From Bauldia litoralis (GTDB taxonomy: Bacteria > Pseudomonadota > Alphaproteobacteria > Rhizobiales > Kaistiaceae): 64,000 bases of DNA. Positions 25,688 to 33,647 of the stretch are shown here, one piece after another; within the stretch, counting starts at the first letter, position 1, and the number at the start of each line of letters is the position of its first letter. The stretch spans positions 124,001 to 188,000 of the forward strand of contig NZ_FMXQ01000005.1 of the NCBI RefSeq assembly GCF_900104485.1, written 5' to 3'. A program made the translations under genes and the position numbers. The notes beneath the pieces were generated by a model. It saw only the letters and a list, made by a program, of their open reading frames with translations, was not told where the DNA came from and searched no databases.

Positions 25688-28090
25688 ATGGCAAAAGACG
25701 GAATCGGCGCCAGCGTCCTGCGCAAGGAGGACCGACGCTTCACCACCGGTCAGGGGACTTACACGGACGACGTGAATCGCCCAGGCCAGCTTCACGCAGT
25801 TTTCGTGCGCTCACCGCACGCCCACGCGACCATCAAGTCGGTCGATCTCACCGCGGCGCGCGCGATGCCGGGCGTCGTCGCCATCCACACCGGCGAGGAA
25901 CTCGCCGAGGGCGGCATCAACAATCTGATCTGCGGATGGGGGATCACATCCAAGGACGGCACGCCGATGAAGATGGGCCCCTACCCGCCGCTCGCCATCG
26001 GCAAGGTGCGCTTCGTCGGGCAGCCGGTACTCGCCGTCGTCGCCGAGAGCCGCGGCCAGGCAGAGGACGCGGCCCATGCGGTCGAGGTCGATTACGATAT
26101 CCTGCCGTCGGTCACCCGCCTTGCCGACGCGCTGAACCCCGATGCACCCGCCGTCCACCACTTCGAGGCGGACGGCGCGGTCTGGGAGCATGGCCAGCCG
26201 CCGAAGAACCTCATCTTCGACTGGGAGTTGGGGGATGCCAAGGCGACGGACCAGGCGTTCGCCAAGGCCAAGCACGTCGTCAAGATCGACGTCGTCAACA
26301 ACCGGACGGTCCCGAGCGCAATGGAGGCTCGCGCCGTCGTCGCGGAGTACGCTTCGGCGGGCGAGCATTTCACGCTGTGGAACACGACGCAGAATCCACA
26401 TCTCTTGCGGGTCGTGCTGTCGGCCTTCATCAACGTCGCGCCCGAGCACAAGCTGCGGATCATCGCCCCCGACGTCGGCGGCGGATTCGGCTCGAAGATC
26501 TTCACCTACTCGGAAGAGGTCGTTTGCCTCTGGTCGGCGAAGGCGACCGGCCGCCCGGTCAAGTGGGCGTCGAGCCGCAGCGAAGCTTTTCTTACCGATG
26601 CGCATGGCCGAGACCACATCACCACGGCCGAGATGGCGTTCGACGAGAACCACAAGATGCTCGGCCTCAAGGTCGATACCATCGCCAATCTCGGCGCCTA
26701 TATGTCGCTCTTCGCGTCGCTCATCCCGACCTATCTCTATGGACCGCTGTTGTCCGGCCAGTACGCGATCCCGGCGATCCACTGCAATGTCCGGGCGGTC
26801 TACACCAACACGGTGCCGGTCGACGCGGTGCGCGGTGCAGGGAGGCCAGAGGCGACCTATGTCCTCGAACGCCTGATCGAGACCGCCGCGCGCGAACTCG
26901 GAGTCGATCGCGCCGAACTTCGCCGCAAGAACTTCGTCCGCACCTTCCCGTACCAGACCCCCGTCCTGTGGCAGTACGACTCGGGCGACTATGACGGGCT
27001 GCTCGACAGCGTCCTGGCGAAGGCCGACTGGAACGGCTTCCCGGCCCGCAAGGCGGAGTCGGCCAAGCGCGGCAAGCTCCGCGGCATCGGCCTGTCCTGC
27101 TACATCGAAGCCTGCGGCGTCGCGCCGTCCTCCGCCGTCGGCGGGGCGCTCGGCTGCGGCGTCGGCATGTGGGAGATGGCCGAGATCAAGGTCAACCCGG
27201 TCGGCACCGTCGAGGTCTTCGTCGGTACGCTTGGTCATGGCCAGGGCCACGAGACGACGTATGCGCAGATCGCCGCCGATCGTTTCGGCATCCCGATCGA
27301 CTCGATCTCGGTGATCGAAGGCGATACCGACAAGGTGCAGCAAGGAATGGGCAGCTACGGCTCGCGCACGGCCGGCAACGGCACCTCGGCAGTGTCCAAG
27401 GCCCTCGACAAGGTCGAGGCCAAGGCCAAGAAGATCGCAGCCCATCTTCTCGAAGCCTCCGAGGACGACATCAAGATCGAGGATGGCAACTTCGTCATTG
27501 CCGGCACCGACAAGAAGCTCACCCTCACCGAGGTGGCGCTCGCGGCCTATGCTTTCCACAAGCTGCCGACGGACATCGAGCCGGGCCTCGACGAGAAGGC
27601 TTATTTCGACCCGGTCAACCTGACCTACCCGGCCGGCGCCTTCGTCTGCGAGGTGGAGGTCGACCCGGCAACCGGCACCACCGAGATCGTGAATTTCACC
27701 GCGGTGGACGACTTCGGCAACGTCATCAACCCGATGATCGTCGAGGGCCAGGTCCATGGCGGCGTCATCCACGGCATCGGCCAGGCCCTGCTCGAAGAGG
27801 TGGTCTACGATCCGGACAGCGGCCAGTTGATGACCGGCTCGTACAACGACTACTGCATGCCGCGGGCCGACAACCTGCCGACCAACTTCGAACTCGCCTT
27901 CCAGGTCACCCCGAGCCCGAGCAACCCGCTCGGCGTCAAGGGCTGCGGCGAGGCCGGGGCGATCGGCGCGCCGCCGGCGATCATCAACGCGATCACCGAC
28001 GCCATCGGCACCAACGATCTCCAGATGCCCGCGACCGCGGAGAAGGTCTGGAGAGCGCTGCAAGGCGTGTCGGCCAAGAACGCTGCCTAG
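25688..28090 (+). CDS. Molybdenum hydroxylase large, molybdopterin-binding subunit
   Basis: This 800-residue catalytic subunit binds molybdopterin cytosine dinucleotide in the family. The aldehyde-oxidase a/b hammerhead is at the N-terminus. The loop near the active site reads V381-R-G-A-G-R386, where true CO dehydrogenases have AYRCSFR with a Cys. The catalytic Glu is E755 in GCGEAGAIG. It is therefore not a form I CO dehydrogenase; it is an aldehyde-, sugar- or heterocycle-oxidising member of the family. The gene order is small-large-medium, unlike coxMSL. A role in oxidising an aldose to its acid or lactone is inferred from the lactonase-like gene downstream. Confidence 0.9.
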   Translation: MAKDGIGASVLRKEDRRFTTGQGTYTDDVNRPGQLHAVFVRSPHAHATIKSVDLTAARAMPGVVAIHTGEELAEGGINNLICGWGITSKDGTPMKMGPYPPLAIGKVRFVGQPVLAVVAESRGQAEDAAHAVEVDYDILPSVTRLADALNPDAPAVHHFEADGAVWEHGQPPKNLIFDWELGDAKATDQAFAKAKHVVKIDVVNNRTVPSAMEARAVVAEYASAGEHFTLWNTTQNPHLLRVVLSAFINVAPEHKLRIIAPDVGGGFGSKIFTYSEEVVCLWSAKATGRPVKWASSRSEAFLTDAHGRDHITTAEMAFDENHKMLGLKVDTIANLGAYMSLFASLIPTYLYGPLLSGQYAIPAIHCNVRAVYTNTVPVDAVRGAGRPEATYVLERLIETAARELGVDRAELRRKNFVRTFPYQTPVLWQYDSGDYDGLLDSVLAKADWNGFPARKAESAKRGKLRGIGLSCYIEACGVAPSSAVGGALGCGVGMWEMAEIKVNPVGTVEVFVGTLGHGQGHETTYAQIAADRFGIPIDSISVIEGDTDKVQQGMGSYGSRTAGNGTSAVSKALDKVEAKAKKIAAHLLEASEDDIKIEDGNFVIAGTDKKLTLTEVALAAYAFHKLPTDIEPGLDEKAYFDPVNLTYPAGAFVCEVEVDPATGTTEIVNFTAVDDFGNVINPMIVEGQVHGGVIHGIGQALLEEVVYDPDSGQLMTGSYNDYCMPRADNLPTNFELAFQVTPSPSNPLGVKGCGEAGAIGAPPAIINAITDAIGTNDLQMPATAEKVWRALQGVSAKNAA

Positions 28091-28105
28091 GGAGGGAGAA
28101 AGATC

Positions 28106-28906
28106 ATGCACGAGACCCGTTATCACCGCCCGAGCAGCCTCGACGAGGCCGCGAAAATCCTCTCCGCTTCGGCCGACGGCCGCTACCTGTCGGGTGGCCA
28201 GACGCTGATTCCGACGATGAAGCACCGGCTCGCCGAGCCGACCGACCTCATCGACCTGACTCGGCTGGCCGAACTCAAGGGCATCTCCGAAAGCGGCGGG
28301 GCGCTGACCATCGGCGCGGCGACGACCCATGCCGAGGTCGCCAGTTCGGACGCGGTCAGGAAGGCGATCCCGGCGCTTGCCGCGCTCGCCGGCAAGATCG
28401 GCGACCCGGCCGTCCGCCACAAGGGGACGATCGGCGGCTCGATCGCCAACAACGATCCGGGGGCGGACTATCCGGCCGCGGCGCTCGGCCTCGGCGCGAC
28501 AATCCACACCAGCAAGCGCGCGATCGCCGCCGACGACTTCTTCAAGGGCATGTTCACGACCGCCCTTGAGGATGGAGAAATCGTCACCAAGGTCAGCTTC
28601 CCCATCCCGACCAAGGCAGCCTACGAGAAGTTCCACAACGCGGCCTCGCGCTATGCCCTGACCGGCGTCTTCGTCGCGGTGACCAAGGGCGGCGACGTCC
28701 GCGTCGCGGTGACCGGCGCTGGAGCCAGCGGCGTGTTCCGGGCGGGGGGCATCGAGGCGGCCTTGTCGAGCACGTTCGCGGCGGATGCGATCGGTGGCGT
28801 TGCCATCGATTCCTCCGACCTCTTGTCCGACATCCACGGCTCGGCCGACTATCGGGCGAACCTGATCAAGGTGATGGCCGAGCGGGCCGTCGCCGCGATC
28901 GCCTGA
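28106..28906 (+). CDS. Molybdenum hydroxylase FAD subunit (CoxM-like)
   Basis: This 266-residue flavin subunit accepts electrons from the iron-sulfur subunit. The FAD-binding segments are visible: SGGQTLIPTMK near residue 33 and TIGGSIANNDPGADYP near residue 110. The length is typical of CoxM-type proteins (about 265-290). It follows the large subunit by 15 bases with a GGGAGGGAG ribosome site and ends the three-gene enzyme set. Confidence 0.92.
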   Translation: MHETRYHRPSSLDEAAKILSASADGRYLSGGQTLIPTMKHRLAEPTDLIDLTRLAELKGISESGGALTIGAATTHAEVASSDAVRKAIPALAALAGKIGDPAVRHKGTIGGSIANNDPGADYPAAALGLGATIHTSKRAIAADDFFKGMFTTALEDGEIVTKVSFPIPTKAAYEKFHNAASRYALTGVFVAVTKGGDVRVAVTGAGASGVFRAGGIEAALSSTFAADAIGGVAIDSSDLLSDIHGSADYRANLIKVMAERAVAAIA

Positions 28907-28942
28907 ACGCCGTTCTGACGGCGCACCAGGACGAAACGAACT

Positions 28943-28983
28943 GAGGGGGAATGCGGCGACCCACGGGTTGCGGCATTCCCCTC
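28943..28983 (+). terminator. Long hairpin between the Mo-hydroxylase genes and the lactonase-like gene
   Basis: The outer arms GAGGGGGAATGC and GCATTCCCCTC pair with one bulged G. The inner arms GCGACCC and GGGTTGC continue the stem around a tiny loop, with one G-G mismatch between. It is followed by TTCCTTG, a weak T-tract. This is the strongest stem-loop on this side of the window and should end or attenuate transcription. The right arm's CCCC could instead pair with the GGGG of the next gene's ribosome site (28992-28997). Confidence 0.6.
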
Positions 28984-29002
28984 TTCCTTGCGGGGGGACA
29001 GG

Positions 29003-30961
29003 ATGATGAACACGCAGGCAATCAAACTCTTCGGAACCGACGAACCGGCGCCCACGCAACGGCTGCTGACGGCGGGACCGATCACCGCGACACTGGAAGA
29101 CGGGCAGCTTCGCTGGATTCGGATCGGCGATGCCGAGGCGGTCCGCGCCATCGGCTTCCTCGTGCGCGATCGCAACTGGAGCACACCGACCCCGGAGGTC
29201 AGCGACCTGACCGTCAAGGAAACGCGTGGCGGCTTCAAGGTCGCGTTCGATGCGCTGTGGCGGACCGCGGACGGAACCTTCTCGGCGCGTCTCAGCTACA
29301 CGGCGAAGGCCAGTGGAACGCTGACGTGCGAGGCCGTCGGCGCGCCGGCCCAGGATTTCCAGACCTGCCGCACCGGCTTCGTCATCCTTCACCCGCTCAA
29401 GGGTTTCGTCGGCAAGCCGGTGACGATCGAGCATGCGGACGGTTCGGTCGCGACCTCGACGGTGCCGGAAGAGATCGTCCCGGACCAGCCGTTCCTGCTG
29501 GTGCGGGCGATGACCCATTCGCCTCTGCGCGGCGTCAAGGCGGAACTGCGCATGGAAGGCGACACCTGGGAGACCGAGGACCACCGCAACTGGACCGACG
29601 CCTCCTTCAAGACCTATAGCCGGCCGCTGTCGCTTCCCTACCCCTACCCGATCGCCAAGGGCGAGGAAGTCCGCCAGTCGGTGACGCTGACATTCACCGG
29701 CAAGCTGCCGAAAGCGCCGGCCGAGGGATCCGGGCCGGTCACCGTCAAGCTCGGCGAGGCGTCGGGCAAGATGCCGCGGATCGGCGTCAGCGTTCTTCCG
29801 GAGGATGCGCGGGCAGCCGTTCGTGTTGCGCCGCTGGTCAAGGCGGCCGGCGTGCAGCACATCAACTGCCGCATCGACCTGCGGGATCGTGGCTGGGACA
29901 AGCCGCTTGGCGACTATGCCAAACTGGCGAAGGAAACCGGCGCGGAGGTCGTGCTCGAGATCATCATCCCCGGCGACGACACGCCAGCCAGGGAAATCGG
30001 CGCGGCGGGCAAGGCGGTGCGCGCGGCGAAACTGAAGCCGGCAGCGGTGGTGGTAACGCCGGCGGCGGATCTCAAATCCTACCCGCCCGGCACGCCCCAT
30101 CCCGACGGGATACCGACCTGGGAAGCGGTCGCATCCGCGACCCGGCGGACCTTTCGCACTGCCCGCATCGGTGGCGGCATGCTGTCGAACTTCACCGAGC
30201 TCAACCGGAAGCGGCCGCCGAACAAACTCTTCGATTTCATCACCCACCGGACCTCCGCGACAGTCCATGCCGCCGACGACCGTTCGGTGATGGAGACGCT
30301 CGAAGCGGTCGGGCAGATCATCCACTCGACCAGGGCGATCATTGGAAAGACGCCCTACCGGATCGGTCCCTCGCATATCGGCAACAGCTTCAATCCTTAT
30401 GGAGCGGCGGTCAGCGAAAATCCGAATGGCGGCCGCGTCACCATGGCCCGCGTCGACCCGCGCCATCGCGGGTTGTTCGGCGCGGCGTGGCATCTCGGCT
30501 ATCTTGGTCAGGTCGCGGATGGCGGGCTTGAGGCGGCGACGATGGCTTCTCCCGTCGGCGAGTTCGGCATTGCCTATGCGAAGCAGAAACATGCTCAGCC
30601 GTGGTTCGACACGACACGCGGCGCCAAGGTCTACCCGGTCTACCATGTCATCCGCGGCATCGCCGGGGCGGCCGGCGCCAGGCACGTTGGGGCGGTCTCC
30701 GCCGATACGGACCGCGTTCGCGTCCTCGCCTGGAAAAAAGGAAAGACGACCCATGTCTGGCTCGCCAGCCTTCGCGACGAGACCGTCGACGTGAAGCTGC
30801 GCGGCCTGCCGAAGGGTAAGGCGACGCTGATGATGCTGGACGCAGAAAGCTTCGAGGCGGCGGCGCGCGACCCGTCCTTTGGCGACGTGGGCGAGCCCTT
30901 CAAGGGCTCCAGCGTCACGCTTGGCCCCTTCGCGGTGGCGCGGCTCGACATTACGGGGTGA
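29003..30961 (+). CDS. Putative sugar-acid lactonase resembling D-apionate lactonase (ApnL)
   Basis: This 652-residue cytoplasmic protein has no signal peptide. It appears to have three parts: an N-terminal beta-rich domain (about residues 1-240), a central TIM-barrel-like region (about 250-530, starting MPRIGVSVLPEDARA and including AGVQHINCRIDLRDRG) and a C-terminal beta domain. This plan and length resemble D-apionate lactonase from D-apiose catabolism. The match is from memory of the family and is not certain; a glycoside-hydrolase-like enzyme is the alternative. The ATG at 29003 follows GGGGGGACAGG; ATG 29006 is equally possible. It overlaps the amidase gene and sits behind the strong hairpin, suggesting separate control from the Mo-hydroxylase. 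Confidence 0.6.
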   Translation: MMNTQAIKLFGTDEPAPTQRLLTAGPITATLEDGQLRWIRIGDAEAVRAIGFLVRDRNWSTPTPEVSDLTVKETRGGFKVAFDALWRTADGTFSARLSYTAKASGTLTCEAVGAPAQDFQTCRTGFVILHPLKGFVGKPVTIEHADGSVATSTVPEEIVPDQPFLLVRAMTHSPLRGVKAELRMEGDTWETEDHRNWTDASFKTYSRPLSLPYPYPIAKGEEVRQSVTLTFTGKLPKAPAEGSGPVTVKLGEASGKMPRIGVSVLPEDARAAVRVAPLVKAAGVQHINCRIDLRDRGWDKPLGDYAKLAKETGAEVVLEIIIPGDDTPAREIGAAGKAVRAAKLKPAAVVVTPAADLKSYPPGTPHPDGIPTWEAVASATRRTFRTARIGGGMLSNFTELNRKRPPNKLFDFITHRTSATVHAADDRSVMETLEAVGQIIHSTRAIIGKTPYRIGPSHIGNSFNPYGAAVSENPNGGRVTMARVDPRHRGLFGAAWHLGYLGQVADGGLEAATMASPVGEFGIAYAKQKHAQPWFDTTRGAKVYPVYHVIRGIAGAAGARHVGAVSADTDRVRVLAWKKGKTTHVWLASLRDETVDVKLRGLPKGKATLMMLDAESFEAAARDPSFGDVGEPFKGSSVTLGPFAVARLDITG

Positions 30962-32301
30962 TCGTGGGCGCCGAATCGTCCGTTTCGCGGACCGAAGCCT
31001 GTCTCGACCGCATCGCGCGGCTCGATCCGGACCTGCGGGCATTCATCACGGTCACCGGAGAAACGGCGCTGGACGCAGCGCGGGCGGCCGATGCGGCAAC
31101 GCGGGAGGGGCGAAACACAGGCCTGCTTCATGGCGTCCCGATCGCAGTCAAGGACTGCATCGATGTCGCCGGCGTGCGATGCACTCACGGGTCGGCCTTC
31201 TTCGCCGGGAACATATCTGCCGTCGATGCCCCGGCGGTCGCCAGGCTGAGGGCGGCGGGCGCGGTCCTGATCGGCAAGGCCAACATGCACGAATTCGCCT
31301 ATGGCGGGACGACGCAGAACGCGGTCTTCGGCGGCTGTCGGAACCCCTGGGACATGACCCGCATTCCCGGCGGCTCCAGCGGCGGGTCGGCGGTGGCGAT
31401 CGCCGCCGGGCTGGCCGAGGGCGCGCTCGGCAGCGACACGGCCTCGTCGATCCGGATGCCGGCGGCGCTGACCGGAACGACGGGACTGAGGCCGACCGGC
31501 GGCAGTGTCTCCGCCGACGGTGTCCTGCCGGTCAGCCCTCCGCACGATACCGTCGGGCCGATGGCGCGGAGCGTCGGCGAGGTCGCCCACATCCAGGCCG
31601 CGATCCTCGACGAGACACCGGCGGCGGCGCGTGGCGTGACGCCGGCCGGGCTGCTCAGCCGGTTGGATGACGGGGTCTCCGGGCTTCGGCTCGCCGTTCC
31701 CGACGACTTCTTCTTCAGCGAGGCGGACCCGGGTGTCGCCGAGGCGGTGCTCGCCGCCGCGCGGGTTCTCGAAGAGCGCGGTGCGCGTCTCGTCACCAGA
31801 GCCATCGCTGGTGCGGCGGAGGTGCAGGCGAACATGATGCCGGTGCTTTTCGCCGATGCCGCGAGCTTCCACCGGGAACGGCTCGCGACAGAGCCGGAGA
31901 CCTTTAGCGCCGGCGTGCGGAACCGGCTGCGGCCGGGACTGGACATGACGGCGATCGACTACGCGGAGCGGCTCCGCTGGCTGGAGGCATGGCGGACACG
32001 CTGCGATGCCTTCTTCGACGACGAGGCGGACGCGATGATCACGCCGACCGTTCCCATCACCGCACCGGTGATTCAGGACGACGCGAATCTCACCTTTGTG
32101 TCGAGCCGGCTCAGCCGCTTCTGCTGGGCCTGGGCGGCGGCGCGCGCGCCGGCCCTCTCGGTCCCCTGCGGCTTCGCCGAAGGGCTGCCGATCGGCATGC
32201 AGATCGGCTCCGGGCGCTGGCAGGACGCCCGCGTCCTTGCCATCGGCCACGCCTACCAGCAGGCGACCGACTGGCACCGGATAACGCCGGACCTGGCCTG
32301 A
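30958..32301 (+). CDS. Amidase-signature family hydrolase
   Basis: This 447-residue amidase has the Ser-cisSer-Lys triad: Lys in GVPIAVKDCID, the cis-Ser in GGSSGGSA and the nucleophile Ser in GSDTASSIRMPA (usual form GSDTGGSIR, so the oxyanion loop is slightly altered). The family hydrolyses amides, and some members hydrolyse esters or carbamates. The GTG start overlaps the preceding stop by 4 bases (GTGA), so it is coupled to the lactonase-like gene. A tRNA amidotransferase role is unlikely because no gatB or gatC is nearby. Confidence 0.88.
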   Translation: MIVGAESSVSRTEACLDRIARLDPDLRAFITVTGETALDAARAADAATREGRNTGLLHGVPIAVKDCIDVAGVRCTHGSAFFAGNISAVDAPAVARLRAAGAVLIGKANMHEFAYGGTTQNAVFGGCRNPWDMTRIPGGSSGGSAVAIAAGLAEGALGSDTASSIRMPAALTGTTGLRPTGGSVSADGVLPVSPPHDTVGPMARSVGEVAHIQAAILDETPAAARGVTPAGLLSRLDDGVSGLRLAVPDDFFFSEADPGVAEAVLAAARVLEERGARLVTRAIAGAAEVQANMMPVLFADAASFHRERLATEPETFSAGVRNRLRPGLDMTAIDYAERLRWLEAWRTRCDAFFDDEADAMITPTVPITAPVIQDDANLTFVSSRLSRFCWAWAAARAPALSVPCGFAEGLPIGMQIGSGRWQDARVLAIGHAYQQATDWHRITPDLA

Positions 32302-32452
32302 CCGGACCCCTGTCCCCTTGCATCGCCGGTGAAATTCCTCGGCGGGACGGTTGATCCGACCGCCCTTCTAGGCCGATGAAAGGACCGGTAGTATTACCGC
32401 CTACCCCGCGATCCAGCGCGGCTCGGCATTCCCATCGAAGAGGCAAGACACC

Positions 32453-33403
32453 ATGACCGCGTTCACGCCGGCTACCGCACCGACGATCTATTTCATCGGC
32501 GTGACCACCGGCCAGTCGTCGATCCTCAAGGTGTTTCCAAAATGGGCGGAGGCACTCGGCCTCGCCGACGCCCGGATCGTCGGCATCGACCTACCGCTGC
32601 ATGCGCCTCGCGACGATTACCGGCGCGTCGTCTCGTTCATCAAGGACGACCCGCACTCGCGCGGCGCGCTGGTGACGACCCACAAGATCGACCTCTTCGA
32701 CGCCTGCCGCGACCTGTTCGACGAGATCGACCCGCTGGCCCGGCTCACGGAAGAAATGAGCTGCGTGTCGAAGCGCGACGGCAGGCTGATCGCATCGGCC
32801 AAGGACCCGATCACCGGCGGGCTGGCGCTCGACGCCATCGTTCCCGCCGGCCACTTCGGCCGGACCGGGGCGGAAGCTTTCTTCATGGGCGCCGGCGGCT
32901 CGACCGCCGCCATCACCTGGCACCTGATGCAGGCCAAACGCGGCGACGACCGACCGTCTCGCATCACCATCTCCGATGTCAGCCAGCCGCGACTCGACGC
33001 CTATGAGGCGCTGTGCGAGCGCTTCGATACCGACATCCCTGTCGAGACCGTGCTGGCATCCGCGGCGCAGGACAACGACCGGGTGATGGGCGACCTTCGG
33101 CCAGGGTCGCTGGTGGTCAACGCCACCGGCCTCGGCAAGGATGGGCCTGGCTCGCCGATCAGCGACGCCGCCGTCTTCCCGCGCGACGGATATGCCTGGG
33201 AACTGAACTATCGCGGCGACCTGGTCTTTCTGCGCCAGGCGCGCGCCGCCGCGTCACAGCAACCAATGACCGTCTCGGACGGCTGGGTCTATTTCCTCCA
33301 CGGCTGGACGCGGGTCATCGCCGAAGTCTTCGCCATCGATATCCCGACCTCCGGTCCCTTGTTCGAACAATTGTCGGATATCGCGGTGCCGCCCGGCCGC
33401 TGA
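32453..33403 (+). CDS. Shikimate dehydrogenase-like oxidoreductase of unknown substrate
   Basis: This 316-residue protein has the AroE layout. The catalytic Lys is in LVTTHKID (K78), the catalytic Asp in SAKDPITGG (D118), then the nucleotide loop GAGGS (146-150). The shikimate-binding N-terminal Ser-x-Ser motif and the NTD element are changed (TTGQSSILK and SAKD). So the reaction class, NAD(P)-linked oxidation of a hydroxyl on a polyhydroxylated ring or chain, is likely kept with a different substrate. The ATG follows GAAGAGG. It lies 151 bases after the amidase gene, at the end of operon D. Confidence 0.78.
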   Translation: MTAFTPATAPTIYFIGVTTGQSSILKVFPKWAEALGLADARIVGIDLPLHAPRDDYRRVVSFIKDDPHSRGALVTTHKIDLFDACRDLFDEIDPLARLTEEMSCVSKRDGRLIASAKDPITGGLALDAIVPAGHFGRTGAEAFFMGAGGSTAAITWHLMQAKRGDDRPSRITISDVSQPRLDAYEALCERFDTDIPVETVLASAAQDNDRVMGDLRPGSLVVNATGLGKDGPGSPISDAAVFPRDGYAWELNYRGDLVFLRQARAAASQQPMTVSDGWVYFLHGWTRVIAEVFAIDIPTSGPLFEQLSDIAVPPGR

Positions 33404-33531
33404 TCGCCCGGCCATCCCGAGTCGCCTTTTTCGACGATGGACGTGACGGCGCCAGTCGTCCGAATCCCGCCCATATCGGCCTCGACACGGGCGGTTTTCC
33501 CCCGAAACCATCGACAAGCGCGCCGATCGTA

Positions 33532-33566
33532 TTGACAGCGAAAAGCCATCGTGCATAGCTATGCAC
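33532..33566 (+). promoter_or_regulatory. Promoter and 16-base palindromic operator for operon E
   Basis: A perfect -35 hexamer TTGACA lies at 33532-33537. The -10 position falls within the perfect 16-base palindrome GTGCATAGCTATGCAC (33551-33566). The -10 itself is weak (CATAGC at 16 bases). The site is 81 bases upstream of the first gene of the operon, which encodes its own LacI-family regulator. A LacI repressor sitting on the -10 is the obvious reading, though the centre AGCT lacks the CG step common in LacI operators. Confidence 0.55.
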
Positions 33567-33647
33567 GGCCGAAAAAACGCTGTTCGATCCAATCAACAAC
33601 AACCGACGTCGATGGCCACGGTGTCTCTCTAGGGTGGAGATTTGGTA

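Noticed and set aside
25638-25688. TCGCCCGGGCGA palindrome between the first two Mo-hydroxylase genes
   Set aside because: It is short, lies inside a tight operon gap and is the kind of palindrome expected by chance at this GC content.
25688-28906. Aerobic carbon monoxide dehydrogenase
   Set aside because: The large subunit lacks the AYRCSFR Cys loop of true CO dehydrogenases and has VRGAGR; the gene order is small-large-medium, not medium-small-large.
25811-31042. A 1,743-codon open frame on the minus strand
   Set aside because: It is antisense to the Mo-hydroxylase, lactonase-like and amidase genes, which have clear motifs. High GC at third positions keeps the opposite frame open; its translation is Arg/Asp/Gly-rich with no domain.
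32453-33403. Housekeeping shikimate dehydrogenase aroE
   Set aside because: The shikimate-binding residues are replaced and the gene is in a catabolic operon without aromatic biosynthesis genes.
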